A DNA stretch of 64,000 nucleotides from Bathymodiolus brooksi (Eukaryota; Mollusca; Bivalvia; Mytilida; Modiolidae), in NCBI GenBank assembly GCA_963680875.1, contig OY804589.1, forward strand, positions 33,148,962 through 33,212,961. The letters are read 5' to 3'. The notes beneath the pieces are model-generated. The model ran no database searches. It saw only the letters and a program-made list of their open reading frames with translations, and was not told the DNA's origin. A program made the position numbers and the translations under genes. Shown in pieces: positions 24,781 through 38,900 of the stretch (its first letter is position 1; every line of letters begins with the position of its first letter).

Positions 24781-27700
24781 GTCGTCGTGTTTCTCATATA
24801 TACAGTCAAAATCCTGCTTCTTAATAGATAGCCGTCGTCGTGTTTCTCATATATACAGTCAAAATTCTGCTTCTTAATAGACACCCGTCGTCGTGTTTCT
24901 CCTATATACAGTCAAAATCCTGCTTCTTAATAGACACCCGTCGTCGTGTTTCTCATATATACAGTCAAAATCCTGCTTCTTAATAGACAGCCGTCGTCGT
25001 GTTTCTCATATATACAGTCAAAATCCTGCTTCTTAATAGACACCCGTCGTCGTGTTTCTCCTATATACAGTCAAAATCCTGCTTCTTAATAGACACCCGT
25101 CGTCGTGTTTCTCATATATACAGTCAAAATCCTGCTTCTTAATAGATAGCCGTCGTCGTGTTTCTCATATATACAGTCAAAATTCTGCTTCTTAATAGAC
25201 ACCCGTCGTCGTGTTTCTCCTATATACAGTCAAAATCCTGCTTCTTAATAGACACCCGTCGTCGTGTTTCTCCTATATACAGTCAAAAACCTGCTTCTTT
25301 ATAGACACCCGCCGTCGTGTTTCTCATATATACAATCAAAATCCTGCTTCTTAATAGACACCCGTCGTCGTGTTTCTCAAATATAGAGTCAAAAACCTGC
25401 TTCTTAATAGACACCCGTCGTCGTTTTTCTCATATATACAGTCAAAAACCTGCTTCTTAATAGACACCCGCCGTCGTGTTTCTCATATATACAGTCAAAA
25501 ACCTCCTTCTTAATAAACACCCGCCGTCGTGTTTCTCATATATACAGTCAAAAACCTGCTTCATAATAGATACCCGTCGTCGTGTTTCTCCTATATACAG
25601 TCAAAATCCTGCTTCTTAATAGACACCCGTCGTCGTGTTTCTCATATATACAGTCAAAATCCTGCTTCTTAATAGACACCCGTTGTCGTGTTTCTCATAT
25701 ATACAGTCAAAATCCTGCTTCTTAATAGACAGCCGTCGTCGTGTTTCTCATATATACAGTCAAAATCCTGCTTCTTAATAGACACCCGTCGTCGTGTTTC
25801 TCCTATATACAGTCAAAAACCTGCTTCTTTATAGACACCCGCCGTCGTGTTTCTCATATATACAGTCAAAATCCTGCTTCTTAATAGACACCCGTCGTCG
25901 TGTTTCTCATATATACATTCAAAAACCTGCTTCTTAATAGACACCCGTCGTCGTGTTTCTCATATATACAGTCAAAATCCTGCTTCTTAATAGACACCCG
26001 TCGTCGTGTTTCTCATATATACAGTCAAAAATCTGCTTCTTAATAGACACCCGCCGTCGTGTTTCTCCTATATACAGTCAAATTCCTGCTTCTTAATAGA
26101 CACTGGTCGTCGTGTTTCTCATATATACAGTCAAAATCCTGCTTCTTAATAGACAACCGTCGTCGTGTTTCTCATATATACAGTCAAAATCCTGCTTCTT
26201 AATAGACACCCGTCGTCATGTTTCTCATATATACAGTCAAAATCCTTCTTCTTATTAGACACCCGTCGTCGTGTTTCTCCTATATACAGTCAAAAACCTG
26301 CTTCTTAATAGACACCCGCCGTCGTGTTTCTCATATATACAGTCAAAAACCTGCTTCTTAATAGACACCCACCGTCGTGTTTCTCATATATACAGTCAAA
26401 AACCTGCTTCTTAATAGACACCCGTCGTCGTGTTTCTCATATATACAGTCAAAATCCTGCTTCTTAATAGACACCCACCGTCGTGTTTCTCATATATACA
26501 GTCAAAAACCTGCTTCTTAATAGACACCCGTCGTCGTGTTTCTCATATATACAGTCAAAATCCTGCTTCTTAATAGACACTCGTCGTCGTGTTTCTCATA
26601 TATAGAGTCAAAATCCTGCTTCTTAATAGACAGCCGTCGTCGTGTTTCTCATATATACAGTCAAAATCCTGATTCTTAATAGACACCCGTCGTCATGTTT
26701 CTCCTATATAGAGTCAAAAACCTGCTTCTTAATAGACACCCGTCGTCGTTTTTCTCATATATACAGTGAAAAACCTGCTTCTTAATAGACACCCGCCGTC
26801 GTGTTTCTCATATATACAGTCAAAAACCTCCTTCTTAATAAACACCCGCCGTCGTGTTTCTCATATATACAGTCAAAAACCTGCTTCATAATAGATACCC
26901 GTCGTCGTGTTTCTCCTATATACAGTCAAAATCCTGCTTCTTAATAGACACCTGTCGTCGTGTTTCTCATATATACAGTCAAAATCCTGCTTCTTAATAG
27001 ACACCCGTCGTCGTGTTTCTCATATATACAGTCAAAATCCTGCTTCTTAATAGACAGCCGTCGTCGTGTTTCTCATATATACAGTCAAAATCCTGCTTCT
27101 TAATAGACACCCGTCGTCGTGTTTCTCCTATATACAGTCAAAATCCTGCTTCTTAATAGACACCCGTCGTCGTGTTTCTCATATATACAGTCAAAATCCT
27201 GCTTCTTAATAGACAGCCGTCGTCGTGTTTCTCATATATACAGTCAAAATTCTGCTTCTTAATAGACACCCGTCGTCGTGTTTCTCCTATATACAGTCAA
27301 AAACCTGCTTCTTTATAGACACCCGCCGTCGTGTTTCTCATATATACAGTCAAAATCCTGCTTCTTAATAGACACCCGTCGTCGTGTTTCTCATATATAC
27401 ATTCAAAAACCTGCTTCTTAATAGACACCCGTCGTCGTGTTTCTCATATATACAGTCAAAATCCTGCTTCTTAATAGACACCCGTCGTCGTGTTTCTCCT
27501 ATATACAGTCAAAAATCTGCTTCTTAATAGACACCCGTCGTCGTGTTTCTCCTATATACAGTCAAATTCCTGCTTCTTAATAGACACTGGTCGTCGTGTT
27601 TCTCATATATACAGTCAAAATCCTGCTTCTTAATAGACAGCCGTCGTCGTGTTTCTCATATATACAGTCAAAATCCTGCTTCTTAATAGACACCCGTCGT

Positions 27701-29269
27701 CATGTTTCTCATATATACAGTCAAAATCCTTCTTCTTATTAGACACCCGTCGTCGTGTTTCTCCTATATACAGTCAAAAACCTGCTTCTTAATAGACACC
27801 CGCCGTCGTGTTTCTCATATATACAGTCAAAAACCTGCTTCTTAATAGACACCCACCGTCGTGTTTCTCATATATACAGTCAAAAACCTGCTTCTTAATA
27901 GACACCCGTCGTCGTGTTTCTCATATATACAGTCAAAATCCTGCTTCTTAATAGACACCCACCGTCGTGTTTCTCATATATACAGTCAAAAACCTGCCTC
28001 TTAATAGACACCCGTCGTCGTGTTTCTCATATATACAGTCAAAATCCTGCTTCTTAATAGACACTCGTCGTCGTGTTTCTCATATATAGAGTCAAAATCC
28101 TGCTTCTTAATAGACAGCCGTCGTCGTGTTTCTCATATATACAGTCAAAATCCTGATTCTTAATAGACACCCGTCGTCATGTTTCTCCTATATAGAGTCA
28201 AAAACCTGCTTCTTAATAGACACCCGTCGTCGTTTTTCTCATATATACAGTCAAAAACCTGCTTCTTAATAGACACCCGCCGTCGTGTTTCTCATATATA
28301 CAGTCAAAAACCTGCTTCATAATAGATACCCGTCGTCGTGTTTCTCCTATATACAGTCAAAATCCTGCTTCTTAATAGACACCTGTCGTCGTGTTTCTCA
28401 TATATACAGTCAAAATCCTGCTTCTTAATAGACACCCGTCGTCGTGTTTCTCATATATACAGTCAAAATCCTGCTTCTTAATAGACAGCCGTCGTCGTGT
28501 TTCTCATATATACAGTCAAAATCCTGCTTCTTAATAGACACCCGTCGTCGTGTTTCTCCTATATACAGTCAAAATCCTGCTTCTTAATAGACACCCGTCG
28601 TCGTGTTTCTCATATATACAGTCAAAATCCTGCTTCTTTATAGACACCCGCCGTCGTGTTTCTCATATATACAGTCAAAATCCTGCTTCTAAATAGACAC
28701 CCGTCGTCGTGTTTCTCAAATATAGAGTCAAAAACCTGCTTCTTAATAGACACCCGTCGTCGTTTTTCTCATATATACAGTCAAAAACCTGCTTCTTAAT
28801 AGACAGCCGTCGTCGTGTTTCTCATATATACAGTCAAAATCCTGCTTCTTAATAGACACCCGTCGTCGTGTTTCTCCTATATACAGTCAAAAACCTGCTT
28901 CTTTATAGACACCCGCCGTCGTGTTTCTCATATATACAGTCAAAATCCTGCTTCTTAATAGACACCCGTCGTCGTGTTTCTCATATATACATTCAAAAAC
29001 CTGCTTCTTAATAGACACCCGTCGTCGTGTTTCTCATATATACAGTCAAAATCCTGCTTCTTAATAGACACCCGTCGTCGTGTTTCTCATATATACAGTC
29101 AAAAATCTGCTTCTTAATAGACACCCGCCGTCGTGTTTCTCCTATATACAGTCAAATTCCTGCTTCTTAATAGACACTGGTCGTCGTGTTTCTCATATAT
29201 ACAGTCAAAATCCTGCTTCTTAATAGACAGCCGTCGTCGTGTTTCTCATATATACAGTCAAAAACCTGC

Positions 29270-30590
29270 TTCTTAATAGACACCCGCCGTCGTGTTTCTC
29301 ATATATACAGTCAAAAACCTGCTTCTTAATAGACACCCACCGTTATGTTTCTCATATATACAGTCAAAAACCTGCTTCTTAATAGACACCCGGCGTCGTG
29401 TTTCTCCTATATACAGTCAAAATCCTGCTTCTTAATAGACACCCGTCGTCGTGTTTCTCATATATACAGTCAAAATCCTGATTCTTAATAGACACCCGTC
29501 GTCGTGTTTCTCATATATACAGTCAAAATCCTGCTTCTTAATAGACACCCGCCGTCGTGTTTCTCATATATACAGTCAAATTCCTGCTTCTTAATAGACA
29601 CTCGTCGTCGTGTTTCTCATATATACAGTCAAAATCCTGCTTCTTAATAGACACCCGTCGTCGTGTTTCTCCTATATACAATCAAAATCCTACTTCTTAA
29701 TAGACACCCGTCGTCGTGTTTCTCATATATACAGTCAAAATCCTGCTTCTTAATAGACACCCGTCGTCGTGTTTCTCATATATACAATCAAAATCCTTCT
29801 TCTTAATAGACACCCGTGGTCGTGTTTCTCCTATATACAGTCAAAAACCTGCTTCTTAATAGACACCCGCCGTCGTGTTTCTCATATATACAGTCAAATT
29901 CCTGCTTCTTAATAGACACTCGTCGTCGTGTTTCTCATATATACAGTCAAAATCCTGCTTCTTAATAGACAGCCGTCGTCGTGTTTCTCATATATACAGT
30001 CAAAATCCTGCTTCTTAATAGACACCCGTCGTCGTGTTTCTCATATATACAGTCAAAATCCTGCTTCTTAATAGACACCCGTCGTCGTGTTTCTCATATA
30101 TACAGTCAAAATCCTGCTTCTTAATAGACACCCGTCGTCGTGTTTCTCCTATATACAGTCAAAAACTTGCTTCTTAATAGACACCCGTCGTCGTGTTTCT
30201 CTTATATACAGTCAAAATCCTGCTTCTTAATAGACACCCGTCGTCGTGTTTCTCATATATACAGTCAAAATCCTGCTTCTTAATAGACAGCCGTCGTCGT
30301 GTTTCTCATATATACAGTCAAAATCCTGCTTCTTAATAGACAGCCGTCGTCGTGTTTCTCCTATATACAGTCAAAAACCTGCTTCTTAATAGATACCCGT
30401 CGTCGTGTTTCTCATATATACAGTCAAAAACCTGCTTCTTAATAGACACCCGCCGTCGTGTTTCTCATATATACAGTCAAAAACCTCCTTCTTAATTAAC
30501 ACCCGCCGTCGTGTTTCTCATATATACAGTCAAAAACCTGCTTCATAATAAGTACCCGTCGTTGTGTTTCTCCTATATACAGTCAAAATC
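29270..30590. repeat. Block of another higher-order type embedded in the cassette-free domain
   Basis: It matches about 36.90-38.22 kb at a constant offset of 7,632 bp (144 x 53) and a further copy at about 42.42-43.74 kb. CTGATTC at 29480 pairs with 37112 and 42630; the rare CTCTTATATA at 30199 pairs with 37831. The other two copies share a TAACAGAC change (37911 and 43429) that this copy lacks, so this copy may keep the older state. Flanking monomers belong to the CATG-type units. Confidence 0.8.
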
Positions 30591-32589
30591 CTGCTTCTTA
30601 ATAGACACCCGTCGTCGTGTTTCTCATATATACAGTCAAAATCCTGCTTCTTAATAGACACCCGTCGTCGTGTTTCTCATATATACAGTCAAAATCCTGC
30701 TTCTTAATAGACAGCCGTCGTCGTGTTTCTCATATATACAGTCAAAATCCTGCTTCTTAATAGACACCCGTCGTCGTGTTTCTCCTATATACAGTCAAAA
30801 TCCTGCTTCTTAATAGACACCCGTCGTCGTGTTTCTCATATATACAGTCAAAATCCTGCTTCTTAATAGACAGCCGTCGTCGTGTTTCTCATATATACAG
30901 TCAAAATTCTGCTTCTTAATAGACACCCGTCGTCGTGTTTCTCCTATATACAGTCAAAATCCTGCTTCTTAATAGACACCCGTCGTCGTGTTTCTCCTAT
31001 ATACAGTCAAAAACCTGCTTCTTTATAGACACCCGCCGTCGTGTTTCTCATATATACAGTCAAAATCCTGCTTCTTAATAGACACCCGTCGTCGTGTTTC
31101 TCAAATATAGAGTCAAAAACCTGCTTCTTAATAGACACCCGTCGTCGTTTTTCTCATATATACAGTCAAAAACCTGCTTCTTAATAGACACCCGCCGTCG
31201 TGTTTCTCATATATACAGTCAAAAACCTCCTTCTTAATAAACACCCGCCGTCGTGTTTCTCATATATACAGTCAAAAACCTGCTTCATAATAGATACCCG
31301 TCGTCGTGTTTCTCCTATATACAGTCAAAATCCTGCTTCTTAATAGACACCCGTCGTCGTGTTTCTCATATATACAGTCAAAATCCTGCTTCTTAATAGA
31401 CACCCGTCGTCGTGTTTCTCATATATACAGTCAAAATCCTGCTTCTTAATAGACAGCCGTCGTCGTGTTTCTCATATATACAGTCAAAATCCTGCTTCTT
31501 AATAGACACCCGTCGTCGTGTTTCTCCTATATACAGTCAAAAACCTGCTTCTTTATAGACACCCGCCGTCGTGTTTCTCATATATACAGTCAAAATCCTG
31601 CTTCTTAATAGACACCCGTCGTCGTGTTTCTCATATATACATTCAAAAACCTGCTTCTTAATAGACACCCGTCGTCGTGTTTCTCATATATACAGTCAAA
31701 ATCCTGCTTCTTAATAGACACCCGTCGTCGTGTTTCTCATATATACAGTCAAAAATCTGCTTCTTAATAGACACCCGCCGTCGTGTTTCTCCTATATACA
31801 GTCAAATTCCTGCTTCTTAATAGACACTGGTCGTCGTGTTTCTCATATATACAGTCAAAATCCTGCTTCTTAATAGACAGCCGTCGTCGTGTTTCTCATA
31901 TATACAGTCAAAATCCTGCTTCTTAATAGACACCCGTCGTCATGTTTCTCATATATACAGTCAAAATCCTTCTTCTTATTAGACACCCGTCGTCGTGTTT
32001 CTCCTATATACAGTCAAAAACCTGCTTCTTAATAGACACCCGCCGTCGTGTTTCTCATATATACAGTCAAAAACCTGCTTCTTAATAGACACCCACCGTC
32101 GTGTTTCTCATATATACAGTCAAAAACCTGCTTCTTAATAGACACCCGTCGTCGTGTTTCTCATATATACAGTCAAAATCCTGCTTCTTAATAGACACCC
32201 ACCGTCGTGTTTCTCATATATACAGTCAAAAACCTGCTTCTTAATAGACACCCGTCGTCGTGTTTCTCATATATACAGTCAAAATCCTGCTTCTTAATAG
32301 ACACTCGTCGTCGTGTTTCTCATATATAGAGTCAAAATCCTGCTTCTTAATAGACAGCCGTCGTCGTGTTTCTCATATATACAGTCAAAATCCTGATTCT
32401 TAATAGACACCCGTCGTCATGTTTCTCCTATATAGAGTCAAAAACCTGCTTCTTAATAGACACCCGTCGTCGTTTTTCTCATATATACAGTCAAAAACCT
32501 GCTTCTTAATAGACACCCGCCGTCGTGTTTCTCATATATACAGTCAAAAACCTCCTTCTTAATAAACACCCGCCGTCGTGTTTCTCATA

Positions 32590-35451
32590 TATACAGTCAA
32601 AAACCTGCTTCATAATAGATACCCGTCGTCGTGTTTCTCCTATATACAGTCAAAATCCTGCTTCTTAATAGACACCTGTCGTCGTGTTTCTCATATATAC
32701 AGTCAAAATCCTGCTTCTTAATAGACACCCGTCGTCGTGTTTCTCATATATACAGTCAAAATCCTGCTTCTTAATAGACAGCCGTCGTCGTGTTTCTCAT
32801 ATATACAGTCAAAATCCTGCTTCTTAATAGACACCCGTCGTCGTGTTTCTCCTATATACAGTCAAAATCCTGCTTCTTAATAGACACCCGTCGTCGTGTT
32901 TCTCATATATACAGTCAAAATCCTGCTTCTTAATAGACAGCCGTCGTCGTGTTTCTCATATATACAGTCAAAATTCTGCTTCTTAATAGACACCCGTCGT
33001 CGTGTTTCTCCTATATACAGTCAAAAACCTGCTTCTTTATAGACACCCACCGTCGTGTTTCTCATATATACAGTCAAAATCCTGCTTCTTAATAGACACC
33101 CGTCGTCGTGTTTCTCATATATACATTCAAAAACCTGCTTCTTAATAGACACCCGTCGTCGTGTTTCTCATATATACAGTCAAAATCCTGCTTCTTAATA
33201 GACACCAGTCGTCGTGTTTCTCATATATACAGTCAAAAATCTGCTTCTTAATAGACACCCGCCGTCGTGTTTCTCCTATATACAGTCAAATTCCTGCTTC
33301 TTAATAGACACTGGTCGTCGTGTTTCTCATATATACAGTCAAAATCCTGCTTCTTAATAGACAGCCGTCGTCGTGTTTCTCATATATACAGTCAAAATCC
33401 TGCTTCTTAATAGACACCCGTCGTCATGTTTCTCATATATACAGTCAAAATCCGTCTTCTTATTAGACACCCGTCGTCGTGTTTCTCCTATATACAGTCA
33501 AAAACCTGCTTCTTAATAGACACCCGCCGTCGTGTTTCTCATATATACAGTCAAAAACCTGCTTCTTAATAGACACCCACCGTCGTGTTTCTCATATATA
33601 CAGTCAAAAACCTGCTTCTTAATAGACACCCGTCGTCGTGTTTCTCATATATACAGTCAAAATCCTGCTTCTTAATAGACACCCACCGTCGTGTTTCTCA
33701 TATATACAGTCAAAAACCTGCTTCTTAATAGACACCCGTCGTCGTGTTTCTCATATATACAGTCAAAATCCTGCTTCTTAATAGACACTCGTCGTCGTGT
33801 TTCTCATATATAGAGTCAAAATCCTGCTTCTTAATAGACAGCCGTCGTCGTGTTTCTCATATATACAGTCAAAATCCTGATTCTTAATAGACACCCGTCG
33901 TCATGTTTCTCCTATATAGAGTCAAAAACCTGCTTCTTAATAGACACCCGTCGTCGTTTTTCTCATATATACAGTCAAAAACCTGCTTCTTAATAGACAC
34001 CCGCCGTCGTGTTTCTCATATATACAGTCAAAAACCTGCTTCATAATAGATACCCGTCGTCGTGTTTCTCCTATATACAGTCAAAATCCTGCTTCTTAAT
34101 AGACACCTGTCGTCGTGTTTCTCATATATACAGTCAAAATCCTGCTTCTTAATAGACACCCGTCGTCGTGTTTCTCATATATACAGTCAAAATCCTGCTT
34201 CTTAATAGACAGCCGTCGTCGTGTTTCTCATATATACAGTCAAAATCCTGCTTCTTAATAGACACCCGTCGTCGTGTTTCTCCTATATACAGTCAAAATC
34301 CTGCTTCTTAATAGACACCCGTCGTCGTGTTTCTCATATATACAGTCAAAATCCTGCTTCTTAATAGACAGCCGTCGTCGTGTTTCTCATATATACAGTC
34401 AAAATTCTGCTTCTTAATAGACACCCGTCGTCGTGTTTCTCCTATATACAGTCAAAAACCTGCTTCTTTATAGACACCCACCGTCGTGTTTCTCATATAT
34501 ACAGTCAAAATCCTGCTTCTTAATAGACACCCGTCGTCGTGTTTCTCATATATACATTCAAAAACCTGCTTCTTAATAGACACCCGTCGTCGTGTTTCTC
34601 ATATATACAGTCAAAATCCTGCTTCTTAATAGACACCAGTCGTCGTGTTTCTCATATATACAGTCAAAAATCTGCTTCTTAATAGACACCCGCCGTCGTG
34701 TTTCTCCTATATACAGTCAAATTCCTGCTTCTTAATAGACACTGGTCGTCGTGTTTCTCATATATACAGTCAAAATCCTGCTTCTTAATAGACAGCCGTC
34801 GTCGTGTTTCTCATATATACAGTCAAAATCCTGCTTCTTAATAGACACCCGTCGTCATGTTTCTCATATATACAGTCAAAATCCGTCTTCTTATTAGACA
34901 CCCGTCGTCGTGTTTCTCCTATATACAGTCAAAAACCTGCTTCTTAATAGACACCCGCCGTCGTGTTTCTCATATATACAGTCAAAAACCTGCTTCTTAA
35001 TAGACACCCACCGTCGTGTTTCTCATATATACAGTCAAAAACCTGCTTCTTAATAGACACCCGTCGTCGTGTTTCTCATATATACAGTCAAAATCCTGCT
35101 TCTTAATAGACACCCACCGTCGTGTTTCTCATATATACAGTCAAAAACCTGCTTCTTAATAGACACCCGTCGTCGTGTTTCTCATATATACAGTCAAAAT
35201 CCTGCTTCTTAATAGACACTCGTCGTCGTGTTTCTCATATATAGAGTCAAAATCCTGCTTCTTAATAGACAGCCGTCGTCGTGTTTCTCATATATACAGT
35301 CAAAATCCTGATTCTTAATAGACACCCGTCGTCATGTTTCTCCTATATAGAGTCAAAAACCTGCTTCTTAATAGACACCCGTCGTCGTTTTTCTCATATA
35401 TACAGTCAAAAACCTGCTTCTTAATAGACACCCGCCGTCGTGTTTCTCATA
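32590..35451. repeat. Tandem duplication of 27 monomers (1,431 bp, two copies)
   Basis: Private variants recur exactly 1,431 bp apart: CACCTGTCG at 32671 and 34102, GACACCAGTCG at 33201 and 34632, TCCGTCTTC at 33451 and 34882. Both copies also share TTTATAGACACCCACCG, not seen elsewhere in the window. The upstream neighbour carries an AATAAACACCC monomer that is missing at the start of the second copy (near 34,030). Confidence 0.9.
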
Positions 35452-35904
35452 TATACAGTCAAAAACCTCCTTCTTAATAAACACCCGCCGTCGTGTTTCT
35501 CATATATACAGTCAAAAACCTGCTTCATAATAGATACCCGTCGTCGTGTTTCTCCTATATACAGTCAAAATCCTGCTTCTTAATAGACACCTGTCGTCGT
35601 GTTTCTCATATATACAGTCAAAATCCTGCTTCTTAATAGACACCCGTCGTCGTGTTTCTCATATATACAGTCAAAATCCTGCTTCTTAATAGACAGCCGT
35701 CGTCGTGTTTCTCATATATACAGTCAAAATCCTGCTTCTTAATAGACACCCGTCGTCGTGTTTCTCCTATATACAGTCAAAATCCTGCTTCTTAATAGAC
35801 ACCCGTCGTCGTGTTTCTCATATATACAGTCAAAATCCTGCTTCTTAATAGACAGCCGTCGTCGTGTTTCTCATATATACAGTCAAAATTCTGCTTCTTA
35901 ATAG

Positions 35905-38900
35905 ACACCCGTCGTCGTGTTTCTCCTATATACAGTCAAAATCCTGCTTCTTAATAGACACCCGTCGTCGTGTTTCTCCTATATACAGTCAAAAACCTGC
36001 TTCTTTATAGACACCCGCCGTCGTGTTTCTCATATATACAGTCAAAATCCTGCTTCTTAATAGACACCCGTCGTCGTGTTTCTCAAATATAGAGTCAAAA
36101 ACCTGCTTCTTAATAGACACCCGTCGTCGTTTTTCTCATATATACAGTCAAAAACCTGCTTCTTAATAGACACCCGCCGTCGTGTTTCTCATATATACAG
36201 TCAAAAACCTCCTTCTTAATAAACACCCGCCGTCGTGTTTCTCATATATACAGTCAAAAACCTGCTTCATAATAGATACCCGTCGTCGTGTTTCTCCTAT
36301 ATACAGTCAAAATCCTGCTTCTTAATAGACACCCGTCGTCGTGTTTCTCATATATACAGTCAAAATCCTGCTTCTTAATAGACACCCGTCGTCGTGTTTC
36401 TCATATATACAGTCAAAATCCTGCTTCTTAATAGACAGCCGTCGTCGTGTTTCTCATATATACAGTCAAAATCCTGCTTCTTAATAGACACCCGTCGTCG
36501 TGTTTCTCCTATATACAGTCAAAAACCTGCTTCTTTATAGACACCCGCCGTCGTGTTTCTCATATATACATTCAAAAACCTGCTTCTTAATAGACACCCG
36601 TCGTCGTGTTTCTCATATATACAGTCAAAATCCTGCTTCTTAATAGACACCCGTCGTCGTGTTTCTCATATATACAGTCAAAAATCTGCTTCTTAATAGA
36701 CACCCGCCGTCGTGTTTCTCCTATATACAGTCAAATTCCTGCTTCTTAATAGACACTGGTCGTCGTGTTTCTCATATATACAGTCAAAATCCTGCTTCTT
36801 AATAGACAGCCGTCGTCGTGTTTCTCATATATACAGTCAAAATCCTGCTTCTTAATAGACACCCGTCGTCGTGTTTCTCCTATATACAGTCAAAAACCTG
36901 CTTCTTAATAGACACCCGCCGTCGTGTTTCTCATATATACAGTCAAAAACCTGCTTCTTAATAGACACCCTCCGTTATGTTTCTCATATATACAGTCACA
37001 AACCTGCTTCTTAATAGACACCCGGCGTCGTGTTTCTCCTATATACAGTCAAAATCCTGCTTCTTAATAGACACCCGTCGTCGTGTTTCTCATATATACA
37101 GTCAAAATCCTGATTCTTAATAGACACCCGTCGTCGTGTTTCTCATATATACAGTCAAAATCCTGCTTCTTAATAGACACCCGCCGTCGTGTTTCTCATA
37201 TATACAGTCAAATTCCTGCTTCTTAATAGACACTCGTCGTCGTGTTTCTCATATATACAGTCAAAATCCTGCTTCTTAATAGACACCCGTCGTCGTGTTT
37301 CTCCTATATACAATCAAAATCCTACTTCTTAATAGACACCCGTCGTCGTGTTTCTCATATATACAGTCAAAATCCTGCTTCTTAATAGACACCCGTCGTC
37401 GTGTTTCTCATATATACAATCAAAATCCTTCTTCTTAATAGACACCCGTGGTCGTGTTTCTCCTATATACAGTCAAAAACCTGCTTCTTAATAGACACCC
37501 GCCGTCGTGTTTCTCATATATACAGTCAAATTCCTGCTTCTTAATAGACACTCGTCGTCGTGTTTCTCATATATACAGTCAAAATCCTGCTTCTTAATAG
37601 ACAGCCGTCGTCGTGTTTCTCATATATACAGTCAAAATCCTGCTTCTTAATAGACACCCGTCGTCGTGTTTCTCATATATACAGTCAAAATCCTGCTTCT
37701 TAATAGACACCCGTCGTCGTGTTTCTCATATATACAGTCAAAATCCTGCTTCTTAATAGACACCCGTCGTCGTGTTTCTCCTATATACAGTCAAAAACTT
37801 GCTTCTTAATAGACACCCGTCGTCGTGTTTCTCTTATATACAGTCAAAATCCTGCTTCTTAATAGACACCCGTCGTCGTGTTTCTCATATATACAGTCAA
37901 AATCCTGCTTCTTAACAGACAGCCGTCGTCGTGTTTCTCATATATACAGTCAAAATCCTGCTTCTTAATAGACAGCCGTCGTCGTGTTTCTCCTATATAC
38001 AGTCAAAAACCTGCTTCTTAATAGATACCCGTCGTCGTGTTTCTCATATATACAGTCAAAAACCTGCTTCTTAATAGACACCCGCCGTCGTGTTTCTCAT
38101 ATATACAGTCAAAAACCTCCTTCTTAATTAACACCCGCCGTCGTGTTTCTCATATATACAGTCAAAAACCTGCTTCATAATAAGTACCCGTCGTTGTGTT
38201 TCTCCTATATACAGTCAAAATCTTGCTTCTTAATAGACAGCCGTCGTCGTGTTTCTCATATATACAGTCAAAATCCTGCTTCTTAATAGACACCCGTCGT
38301 CGTGTTTCTCATATATACAGTCAAAATCCTGCTTCTTAATAGACACCCGTCGTCGTGTTTCTCATATATACAGTCAAAATCCTGCTTCTTAATAGACACC
38401 CGTCGTCGTGTTTCTCATATATACAGTCAAAATCCTGCTTCTTAATAGACACCCGTCGTCGTGTTTCTCCTATATACAGTCAAAAACTTGCTTCTTAATA
38501 GACACCCGTCGTCGTGTTTCTCCTATATACAGTCAAAATCCTGCTTCTTAATAGACACTCGTCGTCGTGTTTCTCATGTATACAGTCAAAATCCTGCTTC
38601 TTAATAGACAGCCGTCGTCGTGTTTCTCATATATACAGTCAAAATCCTGCTTCTTAATAGACACCCGTCGTCGTGTTTCTCCTATATACAGTCAAAAACC
38701 TGCTTCTTAATACACAGCCGTCGTCGTGTTTCTCATATATACAGTCAAAAACCTGCTTCTTAATAGACACCCGCCATCGTGTTTCTCATATATACAGTCA
38801 AAAACCTCCTTCTTAATTAACACCCGCCGTCGTGTTTCTCATATATACAGTCAAAAACCTGCTTCATAATATGTACCCGTCGTTGTGTTTCTCCTATATA

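Larger units (their letters stand above)
24733..35900. repeat. Cassette-free domain with units of 27, 28, 37 and 80 monomers
   Basis: CATG of the CTGATTC monomer recurs at 24733, 26694, 28178, 32418, 33902 and 35333. Spacings are 1,961, 1,484, 4,240, 1,484 and 1,431 bp, all exact multiples of 53. I found no length-variant monomer in this stretch, unlike both flanks. Typical members are GTCGTTTTTC, AATAAACACCC, AGATACCCG, CACCTGTCG, CATTC and GACACTGG. Confidence 0.85.
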
